Assembly: GCA_023151255.1 (NCBI GenBank)
Contig: JAKLJG010000004.1
Location: forward strand, 245,388 to 309,387
Length of the DNA: 64,000 bases
Source: Cyclobacteriaceae bacterium
Lineage (GTDB): Bacteria; Bacteroidota; Bacteroidia; Cytophagales; Cyclobacteriaceae
Reading direction: 5' to 3'
Positions within the stretch are counted from its first letter, which is position 1. Each line of letters starts with the position of its first letter. The notes beneath the pieces are model-generated. The model made no database searches, was not told the DNA's origin, and saw only the letters and a list, made by a program, of their open reading frames with translations. Positions 18,549 to 25,934 of the stretch are shown here, piece by piece. A program made the translations under genes and the position numbers.

Positions 18549-19352
18549 CTATTTGCTTACCTGTTCAGCCAAATCCTCCAGCGTCTTCATCAGCACCCTC
18601 CTCATTCTGTTTGCGCGTAACTCATCATACTTTTTTTCGGCATCATCCATGTAATTCACTTTGCTCATCTCCAGTTGAAGGGCATGCTGATCATCTGAAG
18701 GTTTGCCGAAAAAACGGGTAATGTACCCCCCTTTAAATGGATAGTTATGGCTTACTGAATAACCCTTGCCCTCCAGGTTTTTAATGGCTGTTTCAATCAG
18801 TCCGGGCGAAGCGGAAGTTCCATCGGCATCACCCAGTATCAGATCAGGAAATTTTTCTTTTTGAATAGTGGGCACCTGCTGGCGAATAGAGTGGCAATCC
18901 CACAACAGCACTTTTCCGAATTCCTTTTTTAACCGGTTGAGTAATTCGTGTAGCTTAGCGTGATAGGGATGATAATAGGCCTGTATCCGCCTTTTCACTT
19001 CAGTCTCTTCAACAATCTTCCGCTTATCGCCATAAATTGGTTCACCAAAGAATGTAGTCGTTGGACACAACGCTGTAATAATTCGCCCGTCAGTGTAAAG
19101 TGGTTTATCGTTCGGATCACGGTTTAAATCAATCACCCACCGGCTATATACAGCATGCATCAGGGTAATTCCCATAGCCGGGGCAAAATCATACAGCCGG
19201 TGAACAAACCAATCGGTGTCGTCAGGGGCGGAAGCAAGTTTTTGGTTGAATTCACTTTTTAATTCATCCGGAAATGCCGTTCCGCAGTGCGGCACACTAA
19301 GCACAATAGGCACATGCCCGGATGCGGGTGCAATAACCTGGTAAGAACTCAT
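18549..19352 (-). CDS. hutG: N-formylglutamate deformylase
   Basis: 267 residues of the N-formylglutamate amidohydrolase family. It hydrolyses N-formyl-L-glutamate to glutamate and formate, the step after HutF. Family features seen are SVPHCGTAFPDEL near the start, DTDWFVHRLYDFA, RWVIDLNRDPND and WDCHSIRQ (metal-binding region). ATG 19352 lies 2 bp after the stop of the coiled-coil gene upstream, so it is in the same operon. No hutH, hutU or hutI is in the window. Confidence 0.85.
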   Translation of the reverse strand: MSSYQVIAPASGHVPIVLSVPHCGTAFPDELKSEFNQKLASAPDDTDWFVHRLYDFAPAMGITLMHAVYSRWVIDLNRDPNDKPLYTDGRIITALCPTTTFFGEPIYGDKRKIVEETEVKRRIQAYYHPYHAKLHELLNRLKKEFGKVLLWDCHSIRQQVPTIQKEKFPDLILGDADGTSASPGLIETAIKNLEGKGYSVSHNYPFKGGYITRFFGKPSDDQHALQLEMSKVNYMDDAEKKYDELRANRMRRVLMKTLEDLAEQVSK

Positions 19353-19354
19353 GG

Positions 19355-19630
19355 TTATCTGCCGGGCTTTTTTTTCTGGGCTTCTGCCAAGGCTTTGAGC
19401 GCCTCTTCCCGCTGAAGTTGTGCTTCTTTCAACGCTGCTTCCAACTCTTCCTTCATTTTTTCAATGCGCTCGCCCGCCTCTTCGGCATCCACAATCGCTT
19501 CTTCGTATTTCGCTTTCCATTCCTCAGTTTCACGCTCAAGTTTGCTGGCCTTGCTGTAGCTGTACATGCCGAAGGCAAGCGAAAGGATGGTAACCCCTGC
19601 CAGAATGGTGGTGACAAATTTTGAGTTCAT
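19355..19630 (-). CDS. Small membrane-anchored coiled-coil protein 1
   Basis: 91 residues. One N-terminal membrane helix (about 7-25) is followed by a charged, heptad-like helix (about 28-85, rich in Glu, Lys and Ala) and a KKKPGR end. No known domain recognised. With its two upstream neighbours (19638-19892 and 19901-20191) it forms a tandem trio of the same layout, either diverged paralogues or functional analogues. They may make a hetero-oligomeric coiled coil at the inner membrane. The genes are spaced by 7-8 bp. Confidence 0.65.
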   Translation of the reverse strand: MNSKFVTTILAGVTILSLAFGMYSYSKASKLERETEEWKAKYEEAIVDAEEAGERIEKMKEELEAALKEAQLQREEALKALAEAQKKKPGR

Positions 19631-19637
19631 ACGTGTA

Positions 19638-19892
19638 TTATTTCTTTGTTAATTTCTTTTGGGCTTCTTCATAAGCCCGTTGTGCATTTTCCTTTTCCTT
19701 TTCAAGCGCTGCCCTTAGTTTGGCTGCCTCCATGCGGGCAGCTTCAGTTTCCTGCTGCAGTGTTTTAATTTGCCGGTACAGGTCTTCCACTTTTGCCCGC
19801 TGTACTTCTGCTTCATGGCGCTGCGAATACCCATAGTAAATGCACAACCCCGCAATCAAAAACATCACAATAGCCCGGATTTTATCTTTCAT
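19638..19892 (-). CDS. Small membrane-anchored coiled-coil protein 2
   Basis: 84 residues. Membrane helix about 5-22 (IRAIVMFLIAGLCIYYGY), then a long helix rich in Gln, Glu, Ala and Lys (about 27-80) predicted to be a coiled coil. The basic N-terminus suggests the coiled coil lies on the periplasmic side, although Arg and His after the helix weaken that. No family recognised. Middle gene of the trio. Confidence 0.65.
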   Translation of the reverse strand: MKDKIRAIVMFLIAGLCIYYGYSQRHEAEVQRAKVEDLYRQIKTLQQETEAARMEAAKLRAALEKEKENAQRAYEEAQKKLTKK

Positions 19893-19900
19893 AACAATTC

Positions 19901-20191
19901 TTATTTCAACTTTTTTGTCTCCGCCTCCTTAAGCATTTCCATTACCCTTTTGTAATTTTCTTCAGCCCGCTGGTGTTCGGCTTCGGCAATAGCTCTCTGC
20001 ATGGCTGCCTTTTTTTTCAATAACTCAAGTTGCTTCTCCAAATGAATCACTTTGCTTTGCAGGGAATCAACTTCAGATTTTTTGATGAAAGTATAAACCA
20101 GAGTCAGTAACGAAAATATGGTTAAAAGGCCAAAGACAATGGCCAATATACGCGCCTTCCGTAGCTGAATACCCGTGATTTCCTCGTTCAC
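19901..20191 (-). CDS. Small membrane-anchored coiled-coil protein 3
   Basis: 96 residues. Membrane helix about 15-36 after a basic LRKAR turn, then a coiled-coil helix (about 40-92) with leucine heptads (VDSLQSKVIHLEKQLELL). The layout resembles the FtsL/FtsB type of bitopic division protein but I see no specific match. The ATG overlaps the GH3 stop codon by ATGA, so it is translationally coupled to the cell-wall enzyme upstream. Confidence 0.65.
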   Translation of the reverse strand: MNEEITGIQLRKARILAIVFGLLTIFSLLTLVYTFIKKSEVDSLQSKVIHLEKQLELLKKKAAMQRAIAEAEHQRAEENYKRVMEMLKEAETKKLK

Positions 20192-21414
20192 CTTTTCTTC
20201 TTTTTATTTTTTTTCTTGTCTGTATCGCTGGTCATTGCTGCTTCAAGCTGCCTCACCTTCTCATCATTACGTTGCAAAAGACTGTCCTTTTCTGCGAGTT
20301 GTTCGCGTAAACTCGTTAGCTCATCCTGATAATAGCGTTCAGCCTGTGCCCCCAACCTGCGCTTCAGCGCCATAATCCGCCCAAATGACTCATCAATCCG
20401 CGAAACCGGTATGGTGCCATCCTGAACGAAATTACGAATTATTGCATGCACTTTGTCAACCGTGCGTTCCTGGCTTCCCTGGATGTTGTTGGTAAAGCAC
20501 AGAATATCCACTCCGGCAAGGATGGCCAGTTTGATGGATTCCTCAAGTGAATAATGTTTGGAAATTGCGTGCATTTGCATGTCGTCTGAAAATACCACGC
20601 CATCAAACCGAAGTCCTCTGCGAAGCAATCCGTTAATGATTTTTGGCGACAGCGTAGCCGGAAGTTTGTCCTGATCCAACCGGCCATTAACAATATGAGC
20701 AGTCATCACGGCATCAACCAAACCATTCTGAATAAGTTTGATGTACGGTGTCAACTCCTGCTCAGTCCAGGTATTGGTAATGTCGGTCATGTCCAAATGG
20801 GTATCGGTTTTTGAACTGCCGTGGCCGGGAAAGTGCTTGAGTGCGGTGAACACGCCCAACTTCCGGTGTTCGCTGATAAAAGCTTCGGCATACAAGGCAA
20901 CGGAGTCGGCATTTTTCGAATACGCGCGTTCAACTTTGGCGATGATGGGGTTATCGGGATTGGATGCTATATCCACTACCGGTGCAAAATTTATGTTTAT
21001 GCCCAGGGCGGCCAGCGTAGCGGCAGTAAGCTCACCATAAAACTTTACCGAATCGAGTGTTGATTTGCCCAGCGTTGCCGCTGATACCGATCGCGGAAAA
21101 CCGTATTTCTCTTTCAGCCGGTTAACACGCCCACCCTCCTGATCAATAGCAATAAATAACGGTATAGGCGCTGCCTGTTGATAGGCCCAGGTAATTTTCT
21201 TCAGATTCAGATAAGAATTTTTTACCGGTATGTTTTTCTCAAAGATGATGACGGAGCCAACTTTTCCATTTCGTACCGCTTCAAGAAGAGCCGGATCGAC
21301 CTCGGCTTTAGGAAACCCGGTTAAAATCATCTGTCCGATTTTGATATCGAGGCTGTCTTGTGCATACACCCCGTTGCTGATTAGAATGAGCAAAATGATT
21401 AACCGGTTTTTCAT
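20188..21414 (-). CDS. NagZ-like glycoside hydrolase family 3 protein with coiled-coil tail
   Basis: 408 residues from ATG 21414, with a signal peptide (1-18). The GH3 N-terminal domain (about 22-350) holds the beta-N-acetylglucosaminidase signature KHFPGHGSSKTDTH and the catalytic Asp in FSDDMQMH, so it should cleave GlcNAc from peptidoglycan or chitin fragments outside the cytoplasm. NagZ of Enterobacteria is cytoplasmic, so an exported form is a Bacteroidota variant. After the domain comes a coiled-coil tail (about 355-395) and a Lys-rich end, a design shared with the three genes downstream. One base separates it from the stop of the PBP4-like gene. Confidence 0.85.
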   Translation of the reverse strand: MKNRLIILLILISNGVYAQDSLDIKIGQMILTGFPKAEVDPALLEAVRNGKVGSVIIFEKNIPVKNSYLNLKKITWAYQQAAPIPLFIAIDQEGGRVNRLKEKYGFPRSVSAATLGKSTLDSVKFYGELTAATLAALGININFAPVVDIASNPDNPIIAKVERAYSKNADSVALYAEAFISEHRKLGVFTALKHFPGHGSSKTDTHLDMTDITNTWTEQELTPYIKLIQNGLVDAVMTAHIVNGRLDQDKLPATLSPKIINGLLRRGLRFDGVVFSDDMQMHAISKHYSLEESIKLAILAGVDILCFTNNIQGSQERTVDKVHAIIRNFVQDGTIPVSRIDESFGRIMALKRRLGAQAERYYQDELTSLREQLAEKDSLLQRNDEKVRQLEAAMTSDTDKKKNKKKKR

Positions 21415-21415
21415 T

Positions 21416-22711
21416 TTAGTAATTATCACGAATGGTTTTAAGCATGTTTTCCATTTCTCTGCGCAACTCGGCAACAGGTGCCGTAAAGTTATTGTTCATA
21501 AAACTGAAAATAAGCGTGCGCCCCTTTTTTGTAATGAGATAACCGCTTAGCGAGTGGTTGTTGCTCAGCGTTCCGGTTTTTCCGTAAATGTATGGTACAT
21601 CGGCCTTATACCAATTCCGCAGGGTTCCGCTTTTTCCGCCAGCGGCCAGTAAACTAAAAAGGCGATCCCGTTCAACATTCGAATAAATCTTTTCCCAAAG
21701 CTTTACGATGCTTCGTGGTGTAAACAAATTATAGCGTGATAAGCCCGAACCATCCACCCATACCGGTTTATCAGGCAAGTCCGTCAGCCGATTCTCCTTC
21801 ATATAGCGAATGGCTATCTCCGGCTGAAGGGTATCGCTCAATATCATCGAGCACATCAGCAACAGTTGTTCAGCAATGAAGTTATCGCTTTCCTGCATCA
21901 TCGTTTTCAGCAAACTATCGGTAGGCACCGACAACAGGGTTTTCATTTCGCCTGTGTACGGTTTTGAAAGAATTCGAACTTGCCGCTTCAAAGTATCGCT
22001 TAATAAATCTGCTACCAATACCGCATTGGGTTTAAAAGGAATTTCCCATTTTTCGTTAGCGCGTGGATTTTTGCCTGGAAAATATTCTATCCGGTTCGAG
22101 CCGATCTCACGCAAAATTTCTGATCGCTGGGTACTGTCGGATAACCAGAAGTATTTTTTAAAATAAGCCGGAGATACCAAAAGTTTTTTTTCGGCATCGC
22201 GACTAACTACAAAAAAATTGCCATACACCGGAAAGGGTGAACGCTCAACCGAATAGCTGTACAGGTAATCACTCCATGCCCAGCCGGGGCCAAGTGGTGA
22301 AGTGTTGAAGATGCTCTCCGAATAGTAAATATCATGTGGTGCATTTTTCAGAAAATCGAAGGCAACGGAATTCGAGAACGTATAGGGATAGAGAAATGAA
22401 GGATCGCCCGTGCCTGATACTATTAAAGAATCCCCTCGCTCAAGATACCGCAAACCGGGCACCGAATCGGCCAATATTGAGAGGGCGGCATACAGCGTAA
22501 AAATTTTGGTATTGGAAGCGGGGGTGAAATACCGCTCGCTGTTATAAGCAAACAGCGTTTTCTTTTCGGCCGGATCATACAACAGAAACCCTGTATGGTG
22601 TTGAAATTTTTGCTCAATTCCCAGGAAGTTTTTTTTCAGGTATTTTTTGGATACAGGCGAACAGCCGGAAACCAGTGCCAGTGCAGCAATAACGATGATG
22701 GGCACTCTCAT
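21416..22711 (-). CDS. D-alanyl-D-alanine carboxypeptidase/endopeptidase (PBP4, S13 family)
   Basis: 431 residues. Lipoprotein signal with C17 in LVSGCSP. The penicillin-binding motifs are SNTK (S66, K69), SDN in MMQESDNF and KTGT in GKTGTLSN. It should trim or cleave D-Ala crosslinks of peptidoglycan in the periplasm. The ATG overlaps the stop of the DinB gene (ATGA), and the next gene is the GH3 hydrolase, giving a cell-wall turnover pair. Confidence 0.85.
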   Translation of the reverse strand: MRVPIIVIAALALVSGCSPVSKKYLKKNFLGIEQKFQHHTGFLLYDPAEKKTLFAYNSERYFTPASNTKIFTLYAALSILADSVPGLRYLERGDSLIVSGTGDPSFLYPYTFSNSVAFDFLKNAPHDIYYSESIFNTSPLGPGWAWSDYLYSYSVERSPFPVYGNFFVVSRDAEKKLLVSPAYFKKYFWLSDSTQRSEILREIGSNRIEYFPGKNPRANEKWEIPFKPNAVLVADLLSDTLKRQVRILSKPYTGEMKTLLSVPTDSLLKTMMQESDNFIAEQLLLMCSMILSDTLQPEIAIRYMKENRLTDLPDKPVWVDGSGLSRYNLFTPRSIVKLWEKIYSNVERDRLFSLLAAGGKSGTLRNWYKADVPYIYGKTGTLSNNHSLSGYLITKKGRTLIFSFMNNNFTAPVAELRREMENMLKTIRDNY

Positions 22712-23223
22712 TTCAGGTAGCGTTCAATAAGAATATTCCGGTGGTGTACTTCATGGCCGGCAATAACATACCCCAGGTTGATAACGGATATCAGGTTGTT
22801 GTTGGCCATGCCGGAGCGTACCAGCATGTCGGGCGTAAAACTTTCAAACAGATCAACAGTGGAAGAACGCAATCGCTTAAACTCATCAGCCAACTGGCTT
22901 AGGGTGCGGCTGTGCGCATTGGCATGAGGAGCATATGCCTGCTCATCAAAGCCTGGTAACTCGGTTTGATCGTTTCGGGCAAAGCGCAGCGCACGGTAAG
23001 CAAATATCCGTTCGGCATCAAGCATATGACAAAGCAATTCCTTAACGCTCCACTTACCCGGTGCATACCGGTATTCGCCTTTTGTTTCGGGTATCGAGCG
23101 GATGAGTTTATCGGTGGCAGCAATCGTGGTACGCAGGGCGTCCATCATGTCCATGTTGCTGACATTCGCTACATAGCCCTGGTAAAATGGAGGCAGCGTT
23201 GCCGGGTCGGGTGAAGTTTTCAT
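22708..23223 (-). CDS. DinB family protein (DinB_2)
   Basis: 171 residues. The family features are seen in KWSVKELLCHMLDAERIFAY (first His), the RNDQTELPGFDEQAYA stretch and the C-terminal GHEVHHRNILIERY. Probably a metal-dependent enzyme of unknown substrate. First gene of the operon that continues with the PBP4-like and GH3 genes, coupled by an ATGA overlap. Confidence 0.8.
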   Translation of the reverse strand: MKTSPDPATLPPFYQGYVANVSNMDMMDALRTTIAATDKLIRSIPETKGEYRYAPGKWSVKELLCHMLDAERIFAYRALRFARNDQTELPGFDEQAYAPHANAHSRTLSQLADEFKRLRSSTVDLFESFTPDMLVRSGMANNNLISVINLGYVIAGHEVHHRNILIERYLK

Positions 23224-23259
23224 GCCGGAAATTATGCAAAAACTCCATTGTCCGATAGG

Positions 23260-25905
23260 TTATTCAGCTATTCTCTTCTCAATTGATCGCAGCATAAACC
23301 TCCGCAGAAAACCTTCTACCGGAAGAATAACAAACGCAATGCCTACCTGAATAACGAATTCAACAACAGGCCCGCCACCGGTAGCAAAGGTTGACCCGGC
23401 AATGGTTTGAATAAACTCGATAAGGATAATAATGGAAAGCAGCGAGAGTACGCGGCTTACAAACCGGTAGCGGTTGCTTAGCCGGAAAGACGCAAACACC
23501 AGCAGGGTAAACACGGCAAACTCTAATGCATAAAACCAGGGGCGTTTCCAGTAGGGCGGGAGTACGCGGATGCGTACCGGCTCCATGTCGTTAACCCTTC
23601 CAAACATGTCTTTCGATTGAACAGCCAGCGAATAATCGCCCGGAGGGAGGTACGGAAAATCAATCCGGTTGTTTGAAACCGACCAGCCCGACCAGTTATC
23701 GTTAAGGCCACTCATCTGGTAGCGGTATTCCACGGCATGTCCGCCAATATAGTCCGGCTTAACCACCTCCACCCGAACGGAATTATTGTCCTGATCAAGC
23801 CTTAAAAAACTGGCACGTGTAAACGAAGTGTTGTTTTGTTCAATCCACTTCAGCAACAGCGGATAGGTCGTTTCAACCGGCAAAATGCGGCTTGTGTTAA
23901 AGTAAACCAATTCGTTATTGCCGGTAATTAACCACAGGTTTTCTCCGTAAGCATCGGTAGTCATGTACCGGATATCCTGAAGCAGGTTGAGCAGCCTTAT
24001 TTTTTGCTGGTCGGCACTGCCCAGCACGTACCAATTGTGCTCATCGCGGAACCAAAGTTTGCTGCGGGCTGCGAAGCTTACCAACGGACGCTCCAGCGAG
24101 TCAATGCGAACCAGTTGTCGGCCTTCCTCGTCAAAACGGTAAAAGCCTGCGGATGTGGCAAACACAACCTGCTCCTGACTTACGTTGCCCAGCACCCAAT
24201 CATAAGCGATCAATCCGAAATCAAGGGCCAACGGTTGGAGCTTTTCTGAAAGTGAAACACGATAAATCCGGTCAATGCCACAGAACCACAAGGCCTTACC
24301 GGGTTCTTCAAAAATGTAGCTTACCGGATTATCAATATCGTTGATTAAACTGTCTTCTTTCCATGTGTTCTTATCAAGGCCAATGCAGTGCAGTTTGTCA
24401 TCGTAAGTAGAAACTATCAGCGAAGCAAGGTTATCGGATGCAAAAAGATACCGAACCGGGTCTTCAATGATCGGGCGGGCCGATTTGCCGTTAACTTCAA
24501 AAGCCCCGCTAAGCCCTGAAGCAATAAGCCTTCCCTTCCACACCGTAAGCCCGGTAACTTTAGAGTCGATGCCTTCAACGCGCTTATACTGATAATGCGA
24601 AGCCCGCAGAATGCGTTTTACGCGCTTTTCCCTTTTATATCGAACCGTGGGTGAAATAATCGGTCTTTTCTGATCAGCTGGCTGCTGTACGGTTTCAGGC
24701 TGTGTTTTCTTCTTTCGTAGAAACCCAAACAGTCCACCCTTTTCTTTCGGCTGCTGCTTTACTTCAACGGGAGCAGAAGTTGTTTTTATCGCCACCGGTT
24801 TGCCTGTCTGCTTAACCGGCACATCTACATAGTAGATCAATTCCTCATAAAAATCTTCCCGCTCCAGACTGTATAATCCGATTGAAGTACCGACATATAC
24901 TTTTCCGCTAACACTTTTGGCGCACAACAAATTACCCTGCAAACCCTGATAATACCGGAATGATCGGAACGGAAGAAACGGTGCGATGCGCGTAAACCCA
25001 TAAGCATGCGCCACCCAAATGTTCTGGTTTTTGTCGCAGGCAATGGCGTAAATTTCATTATCGGGTAAGCCTGTTGAATAATTGATAATTTGCTCGGTTA
25101 CTCCGGTTTTGGGGTTGATAAACAGTACTCCGCCACGCAACGTGCCCAATGCAACCAACTCAGCAGTTACCCAGGTTGCATTTACAATTACACTGGCCGA
25201 GGCGTATGCAGAATCGGCCAAAGGAATCTCACGTGGTTTAAGGTTTTTCCCGCACAGATAAATGCGGCTATCGGATGTACCGAGCAAATACGTATCGCCA
25301 AATTGTTTGGCAAAAATCAGTGTAAGGCTATCGGTTTTAAAAATCGTACGGGGTACTATCCGGTTATCTACCAACGTAGCGGTTGTTTCGGCATCCGAGC
25401 TTACCAATACCTGGCCGAACACTTCATTAAGGGCAATCCAACCCTCCTTGGTTGAAGCAACATGGGTTACAGAGTCATTCTGGTATCGAAAAATATTACG
25501 ATCATTTAAAAAATATACTGTCTCATCCACCGTCTTAGTCTGAAAAGAGAAAGCCGCCCGGGGTTCTTCATAAATTGGCTGATAGGTTTCTAAACCGTAG
25601 TGATTAAGTTTTATACGGCCAAATCCTTTGGACCCCGCAACGTAAAGCAGGTCATCGTTAACAAGAGCGAGTGAGTAAGCTGCCCCGTTGATACGAATCT
25701 GATCCCAACTCCGGCCATCAAAGCGGAGCACCCCGCGCTGCGTGGCAAAATAAAACAGGCCACGCTTATCCTGCACGATGTCGTAGCAAACCGTATTGCT
25801 TCTATCCTGGTCAGGAGAGAAGTGCGAAAGAAAATAGCTGCCGGTTTGTGCATGCGCGGCTAACGACACAAACAGGCCTAACCAAAAAATCCATCGCTTA
25901 TCCAT
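23260..25905 (-). CDS. Triple-tyrosine (Y_Y_Y) sensor-like protein without kinase domain
   Basis: About 881 residues from ATG 25905 (signal peptide 1-20). Propeller repeats of the two-component regulator type (about 25-680) lead to a Y_Y_Y beta-sandwich (RYQMSGLNDNWSGWS, then YLPPGDYSLAVQSKD). In usual relatives a membrane helix is followed by a histidine kinase or a DNA-binding domain. Here there are about four hydrophobic helices (790-875) and then the end. It could signal through a partner protein. A TAACTTTG promoter element lies at 25915-25922, which rules out the TTG at 25917. Confidence 0.75.
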   Translation of the reverse strand: MDKRWIFWLGLFVSLAAHAQTGSYFLSHFSPDQDRSNTVCYDIVQDKRGLFYFATQRGVLRFDGRSWDQIRINGAAYSLALVNDDLLYVAGSKGFGRIKLNHYGLETYQPIYEEPRAAFSFQTKTVDETVYFLNDRNIFRYQNDSVTHVASTKEGWIALNEVFGQVLVSSDAETTATLVDNRIVPRTIFKTDSLTLIFAKQFGDTYLLGTSDSRIYLCGKNLKPREIPLADSAYASASVIVNATWVTAELVALGTLRGGVLFINPKTGVTEQIINYSTGLPDNEIYAIACDKNQNIWVAHAYGFTRIAPFLPFRSFRYYQGLQGNLLCAKSVSGKVYVGTSIGLYSLEREDFYEELIYYVDVPVKQTGKPVAIKTTSAPVEVKQQPKEKGGLFGFLRKKKTQPETVQQPADQKRPIISPTVRYKREKRVKRILRASHYQYKRVEGIDSKVTGLTVWKGRLIASGLSGAFEVNGKSARPIIEDPVRYLFASDNLASLIVSTYDDKLHCIGLDKNTWKEDSLINDIDNPVSYIFEEPGKALWFCGIDRIYRVSLSEKLQPLALDFGLIAYDWVLGNVSQEQVVFATSAGFYRFDEEGRQLVRIDSLERPLVSFAARSKLWFRDEHNWYVLGSADQQKIRLLNLLQDIRYMTTDAYGENLWLITGNNELVYFNTSRILPVETTYPLLLKWIEQNNTSFTRASFLRLDQDNNSVRVEVVKPDYIGGHAVEYRYQMSGLNDNWSGWSVSNNRIDFPYLPPGDYSLAVQSKDMFGRVNDMEPVRIRVLPPYWKRPWFYALEFAVFTLLVFASFRLSNRYRFVSRVLSLLSIIILIEFIQTIAGSTFATGGGPVVEFVIQVGIAFVILPVEGFLRRFMLRSIEKRIAE

Positions 25906-25914
25906 ACCGGATAT

Positions 25915-25922
25915 CAAAGTTA
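25915..25922 (-). promoter_or_regulatory. -7 element (TAACTTTG) of the Y_Y_Y protein gene
   Basis: Reads TAACTTTG on the minus strand, 9 bases ahead of the ATG at 25905. It supports ATG 25905 as start and a very short leader. Confidence 0.45.
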
Positions 25923-25934
25923 AAAATTCTCTGA

